Assembly: GCA_907163375.1 (NCBI GenBank) | Contig: CAJQUW010001431.1 | Span: forward strand, 1 to 64,000 | From: Prostheceraeus crozeri | Taxonomy: Eukaryota > Platyhelminthes > Polycladida > Euryleptidae | Length of the DNA stretch: 64,000 bases | Direction: 5' to 3' | Part shown: one piece after another, positions 17,281 through 25,627 of the stretch | How the letters are laid out: each line of letters begins with the position of its first letter | Numbering within the stretch: the stretch's first letter is position 1 | Translations under genes and position numbers: made by a program | The notes under the pieces: generated by a model | Told to the model about the DNA's origin: nothing | What the model saw: only the letters and a program-made list of their open reading frames with translations | The model's database searches: none

Positions 17281-17649
17281 TAAAAGATCATGATCATCTA
17301 AATGGATTATATAGAGGTGCAGCACATAATTCTTGTAATCTTAATGCTAATAAATTTAAATATAACTTTGTTCCTCTATATTTCTACAATGGTTCTAAAT
17401 ATGATTTCCATCTAGTAATGAAAGATTTATTTTCATCTGAAAAATTACAACAACAACAAATAAATGTACTATGTAAAACAGAAGAAGAATATTTTTCAAT
17501 GCAATTAGGTTGCATTAGAATTTTAGATGCATTTAGATTTTTTACTCCTTATTCATTAGATGTTATGGGAAAAACTTTGAAAGCTGAACAATGTAAAATA
17601 TTAAATAAATATAATTTAAAACCTTTAAAAGGCATATTTCCGTATGAGT

Positions 17650-17722
17650 ATATAGCCTGCGGCTCACAGTCGAAGACTGATATAACTGGAGATAAAACCT
17701 GTGGTTCACAGTCGAAGACTGA
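17650..17722. repeat. Two direct copies of a CAGTC-GAA-GACTG hairpin in polB
   Basis: Hairpins at 17667-17679 and 17709-17721, each within a CGGCTCACAGTCGAAGACTG-like word read as CGSQSKTD, 42 bp apart, so the insert was itself duplicated in frame. Confidence 0.85.
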
Positions 17723-18031
17723 TTTTAATTCTGTGAATAAAATTATGGAAGAAGAACAACTTCCTCCAATAAATAAATTTAAATCAACATTAAAACAATC
17801 AAAATTATCTGACGAAGACTATGCAGAAGCTGAAAAAAATTGGAGAGAGTTAAATTGTAAAACAATGTATGATTATACAATGAAATATCTACAGATAGAT
17901 GTATTAATACTAGCTGATCTTTTTGAAAACTTTCGTGATATGTGTTTAGAATATTACGGAATAGATCCATGTTATTGTTATTCTACACCAGGTTTAACAT
18001 GGCTAGCAGGATTAAAACATACTGGTGTTCA

Positions 18032-18060
18032 AGCCGATGGCTCTAGGACAAAGTCCGTTA
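18032..18060. repeat. In-frame mini-hairpin in polB
   Basis: GGAC-AAA-GTCC hairpin in a segment read ADGSRTKSV, in a loop after the TPGLTWLAGLKHT stretch. Confidence 0.7.
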
Positions 18061-18398
18061 AACTTAAACATTATAAAGAAAATACATATGATAAATTATT
18101 ATTTTTTGAATCTGGAATTAGAGGTGGAGTTTCATCAGTTTTAGGTAATAGATATGTTAAATGTTATAATAAGAAAGTAAATCCACAAGAATATGGAATA
18201 ATGAAACCTTTATCTCCAGAAGAAAAAGAAAAATTTTAGAAATTTTTCGAACGAAACGAGAAGGAGTAGAACGTGAAAAAGCAATTGATGAATTCATGAG
18301 AGAAAACTATTTGTTATATTATGATTTTAATACCTTATATTCTTCTTGCATGATACAAGAATTACCAACAGGTGAAATGTCATGGTGTAATATTCGTA

Positions 18399-18432
18399 CG
18401 ACATCAGAGATGTCTACTAGGGCTTCGCCCGT
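18399..18432. repeat. In-frame mini-hairpin pair between polB motifs A and B
   Basis: GACATC-AGA-GATGTC and GGGC-TTC-GCCC, read TSEMSTRASPV. Confidence 0.85.
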
Positions 18433-19345
18433 TCTAGATTATCAAAGAACATATGATGGTGAAAATAATTTTGGTTATGTATATGAAGTTGATTTAGTAT
18501 ACCCTGATTATATAAAAGATAAAACAAAATATTTTCCTTTCTGTCCCGAAAACAAAATTCCTAATATAGAAGATTTTTCAGATTATCAAAAATCTTTAAT
18601 TCCTAAGAAATATAGACCAACAAAAAAACTTATGTTAACACAAAGCAATAAAGGAAAGTATGTTGTTGAAGGAAGAATGCTAGATTGGTATTTAGATCAT
18701 GGAATGATTCTCACCAAAATACATCGAAAACTAGAGTATAGAAAATCTAGGTGGTTAAAAAATTATATAGAGTTCAATATTGAAAAACGTAAAATAGCTA
18801 AAAGAAATAAAGATGATTTTGGAAACGTGTTCTTCAAATTAATGAATAATGCATTTTAATAATGCATAATGGTAAGACTTTAGAAAATGTGCGTAATAGA
18901 CAAAATATTGAAATAGTTTATGATAGAGATAGATTTCAAAATTTAACAAGGAAACCTACATATAAAAGAACTACTAGATTTAGTGATGAACTATGTGCTG
19001 TACATTTACGTCGAATTAGCGTAAAACATGATAAGTTTAATTTTATTGGTTTCACTATATTAGAATTAGCTAAACTATTTATGTATAGATTTATATATGA
19101 TTATTTAGCACCTGCTTATGGCAAAAACTATAAATTACACTTTACAGATACCGATTCTGTTTTCTTAGAATTAACAATACCGTATAATTCTACACTTGAT
19201 GAAGAAATAGATAAAATAAAAGATATCATTCATCCTTCTGATTTATGTAAAGTAAAAGATGAATTAGAAGGAAATGAAGATTTCATAACAGAAGCTATAT
19301 TTTTAAAATCTAAATGTTACTGCTATGATACAACTAATAATATTA

Positions 19346-19380
19346 GGACATCGGAGATGTCTTCCAGGGCTTCGCCCGTT
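19346..19380. repeat. In-frame mini-hairpin pair downstream of polB motif C
   Basis: GACATC-GGA-GATGTC and GGGC-TTC-GCCC, read RTSEMSSRASPV; almost identical to 15255-15290, 4 kb away. Confidence 0.88.
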
Positions 19381-19705
19381 AAAACACATAAAACATTAAA
19401 AGGAATTTCAAAGGCATCAGTGGCTAATCAAATAACATTTCAAGATTATAAAAATGCATTATTTAATAATGAAATAAAAACAGCATGTAATTATAGACTT
19501 AATTCAAAAAAACATAACATGTATTTAAAAGAAGAACATAAATTAGCATTAGATCCATTTGATGATAAAAGAAAAATTTTACCTGATGGAATAACTACTG
19601 AACCTTTTTAATTTTCTAATTTCTAAGATAGACAAATTTGATATATACATAAAATAAAAAAATATTATAACACTATATTTGTATATTTTTATCACTCCGC
19701 GAAAA

Positions 19706-19757
19706 TATTTTCGATCGACTTTCAGTCGGGGCGAAGCCCCTCGAGGCGAAGCCTAGT
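19706..19757. repeat. Mini-hairpins between convergent polB and ATPase 3' ends
   Basis: CGAC-TTTCA-GTCG, GGGGC-GAA-GCCCC and GAGGC-GAA-GCCT hairpins in series, reaching the TAG stop codon of the minus-strand ATPase gene. Confidence 0.8.
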
Positions 19758-20520
19758 CAGAGAACAATTGTTCGATAACTCTTTCATGAATTTTTTTATC
19801 AATATTAATTGTAATGAAGCCATAATCTTTTGACCAAGCATTATTACACGATTGTTTAAATTCATCTTTATTTCTTACGCATAAATCTCTTAACAAATCA
19901 CTTAAGTTTCTTGCATTTATTTCAAATAGTATAAATATATTTGCATTCTTTCTAATAACACTTCCGTCTAATGAATACATACTTTGTGTTAAATAAAAAA
20001 CACTACAGTTATTATGTCTACCTCTTGTGAAATAATTTCTCTGAACTGACTGATTTCTATCATTAACACAATCATCAAAAATTACACAATGTTTCATTGT
20101 TTTATCTAGTTTACTAGGATCTTGCATATTACCACTATCATCTATTAATTGTATCTTTATATGGTTATTTTTATTAGATTCTACTAACTGATTATTTTTT
20201 GCTGCTTCTTCACACCACGAACTTATTTCTTCTTCATCTTCAGATTTTTCATATTCTTTGAATAATGAAGCAATTGCTGTTTTTTTAAGATTATTTTCAA
20301 ATCCATATTTTAAAAATTGATAGACGGGTTGTTCTGCCGTTGTTGTATAAATTATAAGATTGTTATAATCCAAAAAATTTGGAGTCGTTAAAATTTTAAA
20401 CAATAGATACGTTTTTCCACAACCTGATCTTCCACAAATAACTGACAAAACTTTATTAGATAAATTTGGATGATGATTAAATTTAAGTTTTTTTTTATTA
20501 AATGGAGGTAGTTCACTCAT
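19753..20520 (-). CDS. Polinton B packaging ATPase (A32/FtsK-HerA type)
   Basis: 255 residues, intact. Walker A is GRSGCGKT (30-37), Walker B CVIFDD (145-150), and a TQS sensor-like segment (178-180) sits after a strand. The packaging role is established for the family in Polintons and other dsDNA viruses with jelly-roll capsids. It starts directly after an A-rich leader and is convergent with the polymerase. A charged insert of about 50 residues (about 80-135, EKSEDEEEISSW) lies between the Walker motifs, making it longer than the Polinton A ATPase. Confidence 0.92.
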   Translation of the reverse strand: MSELPPFNKKKLKFNHHPNLSNKVLSVICGRSGCGKTYLLFKILTTPNFLDYNNLIIYTTTAEQPVYQFLKYGFENNLKKTAIASLFKEYEKSEDEEEISSWCEEAAKNNQLVESNKNNHIKIQLIDDSGNMQDPSKLDKTMKHCVIFDDCVNDRNQSVQRNYFTRGRHNNCSVFYLTQSMYSLDGSVIRKNANIFILFEINARNLSDLLRDLCVRNKDEFKQSCNNAWSKDYGFITINIDKKIHERVIEQLFSD

Positions 20521-20585
20521 TTTTTAATAAAAAAATTTTATTTTTATTTTATTTTTGTTTTTAAAGAAGAAGAAGAAAATTAAAC

Positions 20586-20607
20586 TTCTCTAGCTTCGCG
20601 TAGGAGT
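20586..20607. repeat. Mini-hairpin at the penton-like gene stop
   Basis: CTC-TAGCTTCGCGTA-GGAG, containing the GCGAAGC core on the minus strand, ends next to the TAA stop codon at 20608-20610. Confidence 0.5.
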
Positions 20608-21396
20608 TTATACCTCTCGAACCAAAAGATCTATCATAATCTCTTCACCTCCAAAATTTATTTCTTGTCCTTTCTCATCAGTGATTCTAATGCCAATGTT
20701 GTTAATAGTTTTTCTTGTAATAGGAAAATATATTAATGTTTGTGGAATTACATTTAATCTATAACCAATGGGTACAGTAAAAGCTGGAAAACTGAATATT
20801 AAATTTGATAATTTACCATTTATATATCCTCCTTCAATAATGTCACAATGTACAACAATTGAATTTATTTCAGTTATTTTTGGAATCTTCTCACCTAAAT
20901 GATAACCTTGACTATAGGTTTGTTTATTAAATCCTAATAGCTTTGACAATGATCTATCATGATTAAAATCAACTTGATGATTTTCGTCTAAAGTAAGAGA
21001 AAATTTATTAACTGCCGGTTCAACTGCAAAATGTAATTGTTTCTTATCTTTAAATGATATACCTAAATGTCTCTTAATTTCATTTGATATTGTTTCAACT
21101 TCGTAAGAACCAGGAAGAAAAGTTAGTATTTTCCATGTTTTGCCTTTATCAGTAGAATATCTAAATTTATCATTCACATCTTTGATAACGTTTTGAATAG
21201 TGTTAAATGTAGAGAAACTAGTCAATGCAATTTGATAATTTTTATTTTGTTCCAAATGTAGAATGGGTTCTAAATTACAAGTGTGTGATGAAGTAGTTGT
21301 TATAATTTTTAACGTCGTACTAAATTTTGATGAACCCAAAATCTCTGTCAAATTTTCTAAATGATTATTAATTTTGTCTAAATCTGCTGAACACAT
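20608..21396 (-). CDS. Penton-like minor capsid protein of Polinton B
   Basis: 262 residues, intact. It is dominated by beta-strand-like sequence. Visible landmarks: LEPILHLEQNKNYQIAL near residue 45, TFLPGSYEVETISNEI near 92-107, SLSKLLGF near 150, a VVHCDIIEGGYINGKLSN segment near 185 and an ITDEKGQEINFGGEEI tail. This order fits the single jelly-roll penton/minor capsid proteins of Polinton-like viruses that occupy capsid vertices. It resembles the broken gene at 1-884 in its N-terminal block and LGF region. It is the gene downstream of the 21,522-22,409 gene in a minus-strand series. Confidence 0.65.
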   Translation of the reverse strand: MCSADLDKINNHLENLTEILGSSKFSTTLKIITTTSSHTCNLEPILHLEQNKNYQIALTSFSTFNTIQNVIKDVNDKFRYSTDKGKTWKILTFLPGSYEVETISNEIKRHLGISFKDKKQLHFAVEPAVNKFSLTLDENHQVDFNHDRSLSKLLGFNKQTYSQGYHLGEKIPKITEINSIVVHCDIIEGGYINGKLSNLIFSFPAFTVPIGYRLNVIPQTLIYFPITRKTINNIGIRITDEKGQEINFGGEEIMIDLLVREV

Positions 21397-21462
21397 TTTT
21401 AAACTAAAAAATTAAATAAATATTTTTTTATGAAAAAAGTAAAACAACAACATATTTCAGCT

Positions 21463-21537
21463 ACGGGCGAAGCCCTGGAGGACATCAGAGATGTCCGGTT
21501 CGGGCGAAGCCCTGGAGGACATCAGAGATGTCCGGTT
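21463..21537. repeat. Duplicated mini-hairpin pairs at the 21522-22409 stop codon
   Basis: Two direct copies of CGGGCGAAGCCC then GGACATC-AGA-GATGTCC. The second copy encodes the last residues (TGHL) and the TGA stop of the minus-strand gene. Confidence 0.9.
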
Positions 21538-22409
21538 ATACTTTTATAATCTTCTTCATTTAGAATCTTCTTTTCTAACAGTCTTTTCAATATAGCATGA
21601 ATTTCATTGAAACTAGAATTATGTCCTTCTTTTATTGCAGATATTAAAATATTTAATCTATTTAGTAATTCTTGTGGATCATCTGGTAAAAATACAGTTG
21701 TTTCTGTTTTCTGTTTTTCAGTTAAACCTTTCCCTACTTTAACTCCCGTTGATAATAAATTTTCTAATTGTTTATAACGTCTAAGAGATTTTACTGCACC
21801 AACTCTGTCTAACATAGCTTTATATTTTATGAGATCTTCTACAGCATAATTATTTAAATCTGCTCCTCTTAAAAGATTAACAAAATTTCTATCTAAATTA
21901 AAAGGAGATTTATCTGGTGAAAAAATTAAACCTCGAAAAGGTTGTGGAAATATTTCTTTTTGTCCGAGATAAAATCTAGGTATTGTTTTTCCATCTATAA
22001 ATGAGATAGAATGTTCAAATTGCATAGATTTTGGTAATTTCTTATTAATGTTTGATTCTAGTAATCCATAGTCATCTAATATAGTTTTGTGCTCTGGATC
22101 TGTTATATCAATTTGTTTATCATTATTTGTACTTTCTTTTTCAAGAGTTTTAAATGGTTTCATAGTTTTTTCAAAATCAGTTTTTACTTGCTCGGTTTGC
22201 TGCATTTTTTCAAACATATCAGATTGAATACCAGCTTTTATCATTCTATGTTGAAGATGATTTTCTTTCATAATATTTCTTTGTTTTATTAACTCTTCTA
22301 ATTGTTTTATTCTTTTAAAATTATCAGCTCTAATTTTATCCATTTTTAAAATATAATATTTGAATTTTGTGGTAACATTGGAATACAGCAAAAACATTTT
22401 ACTGAACAA
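21522..22409 (-). CDS. Conserved-type Polinton protein, unknown function
   Basis: 295 codons in the longest frame; Met23 (22341-22343) is the likely start because it follows the A-rich leader typical of this element. Residues about 25-75 are coiled-coil-like and charged, the middle contains an IPRFYLGQKEIFP block, and the C-terminal 60 residues (TVFLPDDPQELLNRLNIL onwards) are helical. I believe proteins of this general shape are common in animal Polintons, but no biochemical role is known to me. The last residues are written by a hairpin repeat. Confidence 0.65.
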   Translation of the reverse strand: MFSKMFLLYSNVTTKFKYYILKMDKIRADNFKRIKQLEELIKQRNIMKENHLQHRMIKAGIQSDMFEKMQQTEQVKTDFEKTMKPFKTLEKESTNNDKQIDITDPEHKTILDDYGLLESNINKKLPKSMQFEHSISFIDGKTIPRFYLGQKEIFPQPFRGLIFSPDKSPFNLDRNFVNLLRGADLNNYAVEDLIKYKAMLDRVGAVKSLRRYKQLENLLSTGVKVGKGLTEKQKTETTVFLPDDPQELLNRLNILISAIKEGHNSSFNEIHAILKRLLEKKILNEEDYKSITGHL

Positions 22410-22449
22410 ATTATTTTTTTATTGCTTTGTTGTTTGACATCTTTTCGCT

Positions 22450-23145
22450 TTAAGTTTTGTTTAATAAAGTTTTGTTTAAATTTTCGCTTAAAGTTTTTAG
22501 CTCTTCTAAAAAAATTTTGTCATTTTCTTCATTAGAAATTTTGCCATCACTAGAAATTTTGCCATCCTGTTTATTCTTATCATCAACTTTTTCGGACTTT
22601 AAATGAAATGGCGTTTTATTAGCTTTATTAGCTATTTGATCAAATTTTTCAATCTCATCTAACGTAATAACATTATCATCACATACTCTTTGAAAGTAGT
22701 AATGTAGTTTATCATAAACTTCCTTAATATGTAAATGCTTAGTTTTTAATGATTTTCGTTTCTTAGTTATTAAAGATTTATCTAACATTGTAACAAGTGA
22801 AGTTGCAAAAACACCCGTACCTGTTAAAGCTGTAGCAACTACTGGAATTACTAAAACACCTGAAGATATAACAATTGTTAAAGCACCTAAACTTATTGTT
22901 AAGAATATGCCAATTCCTTGTGTTACATTCTTAACTTTAGTCCATCTCTTTCTTAATTTTTTATAATGCTCTAATCTTAATAATAATTGAGATTCCTTAT
23001 CTTTCATATAGCGTACTCTATCTTTGTGTTTTTCAATGTTCATTTTTTCAATGTTAATCTTTTCAATGTCCATTAAAGTAGAACTACGTTCATATGATAA
23101 CGAAGGATATATTCTTGCGGTTTCTTCCATTTTTGTTTCTTCCAT
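22450..23145 (-). CDS. Membrane protein with a hydrophobic hairpin
   Basis: 231 residues, intact. Charged, helical N-terminus (1-72, coiled-coil-like), then about 43 hydrophobic residues (78-120, IGIFLTISLGALTIV ... VVATALTGTG) long enough for two membrane helices, then a conserved-looking KEVYDKLHYYFQ and VITLDEIEKFDQI region that resembles an EF-hand-like helix-loop, and a low-complexity tail with duplicated GKIS words. Similar two-helix proteins occur in other animal Polintons; a role at membranes during assembly or exit is inference. Fragments of this same gene lie just inside both TIRs (7262-7336 and 24895-24947). Confidence 0.7.
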   Translation of the reverse strand: MEETKMEETARIYPSLSYERSSTLMDIEKINIEKMNIEKHKDRVRYMKDKESQLLLRLEHYKKLRKRWTKVKNVTQGIGIFLTISLGALTIVISSGVLVIPVVATALTGTGVFATSLVTMLDKSLITKKRKSLKTKHLHIKEVYDKLHYYFQRVCDDNVITLDEIEKFDQIANKANKTPFHLKSEKVDDKNKQDGKISSDGKISNEENDKIFLEELKTLSENLNKTLLNKT

Positions 23146-23157
23146 TTTTTAAAGAAA

Positions 23158-23321
23158 TATTTTGAATAAATATTTTGAAAACAATCTTCTGAAATGCTAT
23201 TTAAATCGAAATACGTAGTTGTTTGTTTGTCGTATATTTCTAAGAACTCAGTCATGTTATTAACCTGAGGTAATATATCACCTATATTACTCAGTATAAC
23301 TGTCGGATTTTCATCATTCAT
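23158..23321 (-). pseudogene. Truncated relative of the protease N-terminus
   Basis: From ATG at 23319-23321 the frame encodes a short protein whose middle, EFLEIYDKQTTTYFDL, lines up with KFFKLYGTQTTTNFDL at the start of the 7,389-7,850 protease; similarity then fades and no catalytic residues follow. It runs into the upstream region of the membrane-protein gene in a different frame. Best read as a 5' remnant of a second protease-family gene. Confidence 0.5.
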
Positions 23322-23354
23322 TTTAAATGAAATAAATTCCAATAACTGTAATAA

Positions 23355-24034
23355 TGTCTACTTCTTGTACAGGAAAATGAAAACAACGGCAGTGTATTTT
23401 GCATCAAATATAATAATACAACAATCAATCTTATCATACAATTGTACAATGTCAGTCTACTACCATTAGACTGGAGAACAAAAGAAAATTTAATTACATT
23501 TCAAAATAATCCAAAATGCAATACTACTAAGTTCCATGAATCATTCTTAAATACCAAAGATTATGTTACATACTGAAATATAGATCTATACAATAGCAGT
23601 CTACTACCATTAGACTGGAGAACAAAAGAAAATTTAATTACATTTCAAAATAATCCAAAATGCGTTACTACTAAGTTCCATGAATCATTCTTAAATATCA
23701 AATATAATAATACAACAATCAATCTTATCATACAATTGTACAATGTCAGTCTACTACCATTAGACTGGAGAACAAAAGAAAATTTAATTACATTTCAAAA
23801 TAATCCAAAATGCAATACTACTAAGTTCCATGAATCATTCTTAAATACCAAAGATTATGTTACATACTGAAATATAGATCTATACAATAGCAGTCTACTA
23901 CCATTAGACTGGAGAACAAAAGAAAATTTAATTACATTTCAAAATAATCCAAAATGCGTTACTACTTATAAAGAAGTCTTCATAAATATGTATACATCAA
24001 ATATGTATGTACATTGCACATATCTTAAAAAGTG
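23355..24034 (+). repeat. Four tandem units (144-150 bp) carrying a repeated coding frame
   Basis: The word AGTCTACTACCATTAGACTGG begins at 23454, 23598, 23748 and 23892 (spacing 144, 150, 144), so a higher-order unit of about 294 bp is present twice. On the plus strand one frame is open across nearly the whole region with a stop after the first and third units. Each unit encodes LLPLDWRTKENLITFQNNP, then KC, TTK and FHESFLN. This looks like a recently multiplied protein-coding segment rather than junk. No family recognised. Confidence 0.75.
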
Positions 24035-24052
24035 AAACAACACAGTTAATGT

Positions 24053-24684
24053 TCATTCATCTTGGGAACCAAACCTCATTTCTTCTATAGTTGTCGGTTG
24101 ATTCAATTTTTCTATATAAATTTTGATTTCTTTAAAATGTTTTCTAACAAAACTAATGGGCATTGATGAATTTAAAAATAATACGTGTGGTAGAATTAGA
24201 TCTGATAAGTTCATCAAGAAATAACAATAACTTACGTTATAGGAAATTCTAAATAGTTCCAAGTTTGCCACAAATCTGTTTTTTTATTGTCACTCAATTC
24301 CAGAATTCTTTTAAATCCATAACCTTGATAAGCAGCACTTCTCAGCAACGACCCATGGTGCACTTTATCACTTGCAATCAGTTTTGAAATCATAGTAGCA
24401 CTATCTTCGATGGTAATGAAATGTTCTTTTGTAACATTGAACTGAGGAATTGTAGTAGTGTTAAGATACTGTTCTATTTTTACTGTAATATCCTCCACTT
24501 GTTTTTGAGAGTCCAATTTGTTCTTCTTTCTCGATTGAATTTCTAACTTCCACTCTTCAAAGTATTTATTCGCAGTTTCCTTGTGCTCTTCTTTAATTAA
24601 GTTTAGTAAAATCGGCATGTAAAACGAAAAAGCTTCTGCGGCAGTACGTTTTGGCATTTTGCAATAAGGAAAGAAAACAGTCAC
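24053..24684 (-). CDS. Unknown protein at the right end of Polinton B
   Basis: The main frame (24232-24684, 150 codons) is helical and charged with LLNLIKEEHKETANKYFEEW near the start and GYGFKRILELSDNKK near the end. I do not recognise it. A second frame (24053-24271) overlaps its 3' end. A GTAAGT with a CAG about 30 bp downstream lies at the overlap on the minus strand, but so short an intron would be unusual and joining there does not extend the frame convincingly. Slightly less AT-rich than the core genes, so it may be an acquired accessory gene. Met10 (MPKRTAAEAF) is an alternative start. Confidence 0.4.
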
Positions 24685-24894
24685 TAGTTATGATTAATGG
24701 AATTGTAAATGAAGTCTTACTTCCTACATGCTGCAATTATACGCCACGTCTTTACAAATGAATAAGTGGGTGTAGCAGCTGTTTGTTCTTTCATACATTG
24801 TTTCCTTTCAAATGTTTGAGTTGGAGGACACAGCTCCTTACACTGAAATGCATTTTATTCATAAATGCGGGAAGCAGATGTTCTCTACCCTTGA

Positions 24895-24947
24895 ATGACA
24901 ATTGTAAAAGTACCTAAACTTATTGTTAAGAATATGTCAATTCCTTC
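24895..24947 (-). pseudogene. Internal fragment of the membrane-protein gene next to the right TIR
   Basis: About 45 bases, with a few differences, match the stretch of the 22,450-23,145 gene that encodes QGIGIFLTISLGALTIV (near 22,870-22,920), in the same orientation. It touches the inner edge of the right TIR, mirroring the 5' fragment at the left TIR. Confidence 0.7.
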
Positions 24948-25627
24948 AAATATTTTTAGTCACATGATATATTTTAAAAACCTGAAAGATGGATAAAATT
25001 CATGAATTTGAAATTCTCAACTTTTATGATTTTCGGTGTCCGGTTTTACATGACCTGGAACGGTCATGATTTAAGCAATGAAAAATGTCATAATCACAAA
25101 TTTGAAATTCTCAACTTTTATGATTTTTGGTGTCCTGGAACGGTCATGATTTAAGCAATGAAAATCGAACCGAAGGTTCTAGGGCTTCGCCCGATTGTAA
25201 TTCTCAAATTTTGAGATTTTGAAAAATTTGAAAATTGGGTATTTTTAAAAACGCCCAAATCGGAGCGAAGCTCCTCTGGCTTTAGCCGATTTATGAATTT
25301 AGGTCTTCATAACCTGAAAAAGGGTTCAAATTCATGAATTTATGTCGTTTTTAAAAATACCATTTTTTGAAAAAATGGTACTTTTTGAATGGACTAAATT
25401 CATGTATTTAGGTCTTAAAAACCTGAAAAAGGGTTCAAATTCATGAATTTATGTCGTTTTTAAAGATACCAATTTTTTTGATTTTATGGTGTCCTGGAAC
25501 GGTCTAAATTCATGTATTTAGGTCTTAAAAACCTGAAAAAGGGTCTAAATTCATGAATTTATGTCGTTTTTAAAGATACTATTTTTTTGATTTTATGGTG
25601 TCCTGGAACGGTCTTTTGCCCATTACT
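24948..25627 (-). repeat. Right terminal inverted repeat of Polinton B
   Basis: Inverted copy of 6782-7258, longer by about 200 bp. The extra length comes from an additional copy of the terminal unit of about 100 bp (outer part) and a second copy of an approximately 70-bp piece containing GACCGTTCCAGG (near 25,040-25,150). Mini-hairpins at 25164-25195 and 25258-25291. Confidence 0.93.
25164..25291. repeat. Two mini-hairpin pairs in the right TIR
   Basis: Inverted counterparts of the pairs at 7105-7136 and 7009-7042. Confidence 0.85.

Larger units (their letters stand above)
14970..19611 (+). pseudogene. Protein-primed family B DNA polymerase (Polinton PolB), two frame breaks
   Basis: Would replicate the element by protein priming. 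The first part (14970-18239, 1,089 codons) opens with a C2H2 zinc finger (C8, C11, H24, H30). A second Cys/His cluster lies near residue 550. The exonuclease motifs are DFEAYN (about 601), NGSKYDFHL (about 806) and YLQIDVLILAD (about 972). Between ExoI and ExoII is an endonuclease VII-like zinc module (CYYCG, DHDHLNGLYRGAAH, CN; about 741-790), usual for Polinton polymerases. The frame breaks in an A-rich run near 18,225-18,236. The second part (18296-18859) has motif A (YYDFNTLY) and reaches motif B (NNAF), where a short insertion resembling a local duplication breaks the frame again. The third part (18862-19611) has motif C (TDTDS). At least seven mini-hairpin inserts are read in frame. Confidence 0.93.
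6782..25627. mobile_element. Polinton B: full-length Polinton/Maverick element, 18,846 bp
   Basis: The element starts AGTAATGGGC and ends GCCCATTACT, is bounded by long terminal inverted repeats, and is flanked by the perfect 6-bp duplication CTTCTC. It carries the canonical set: protein-primed DNA polymerase B, integrase, packaging ATPase, adenain-like protease, jelly-roll capsid protein and penton-like protein. It is clearly more AT-rich than the DNA on both sides. The capsid, fibre-like, 13,493-14,785 and polymerase genes are interrupted, so it is a young or middle-aged insertion (ends and duplication still exact) whose genes are decaying. Confidence 0.95.

Noticed and set aside
24203..24236. 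A 34-bp intron joining the two frames at 24,053-24,684
   Set aside because: It has GTAAGT and CAG ends but is too short for a typical animal intron, and the joined frame soon stops.
6782..25627. Bacterial or phage contamination, suggested by AT-rich packed genes and fibre motif
   Set aside because: The element is bounded by a 6-bp duplication of flanking DNA and carries the Polinton core set; the flanks contain animal-type retroelements.
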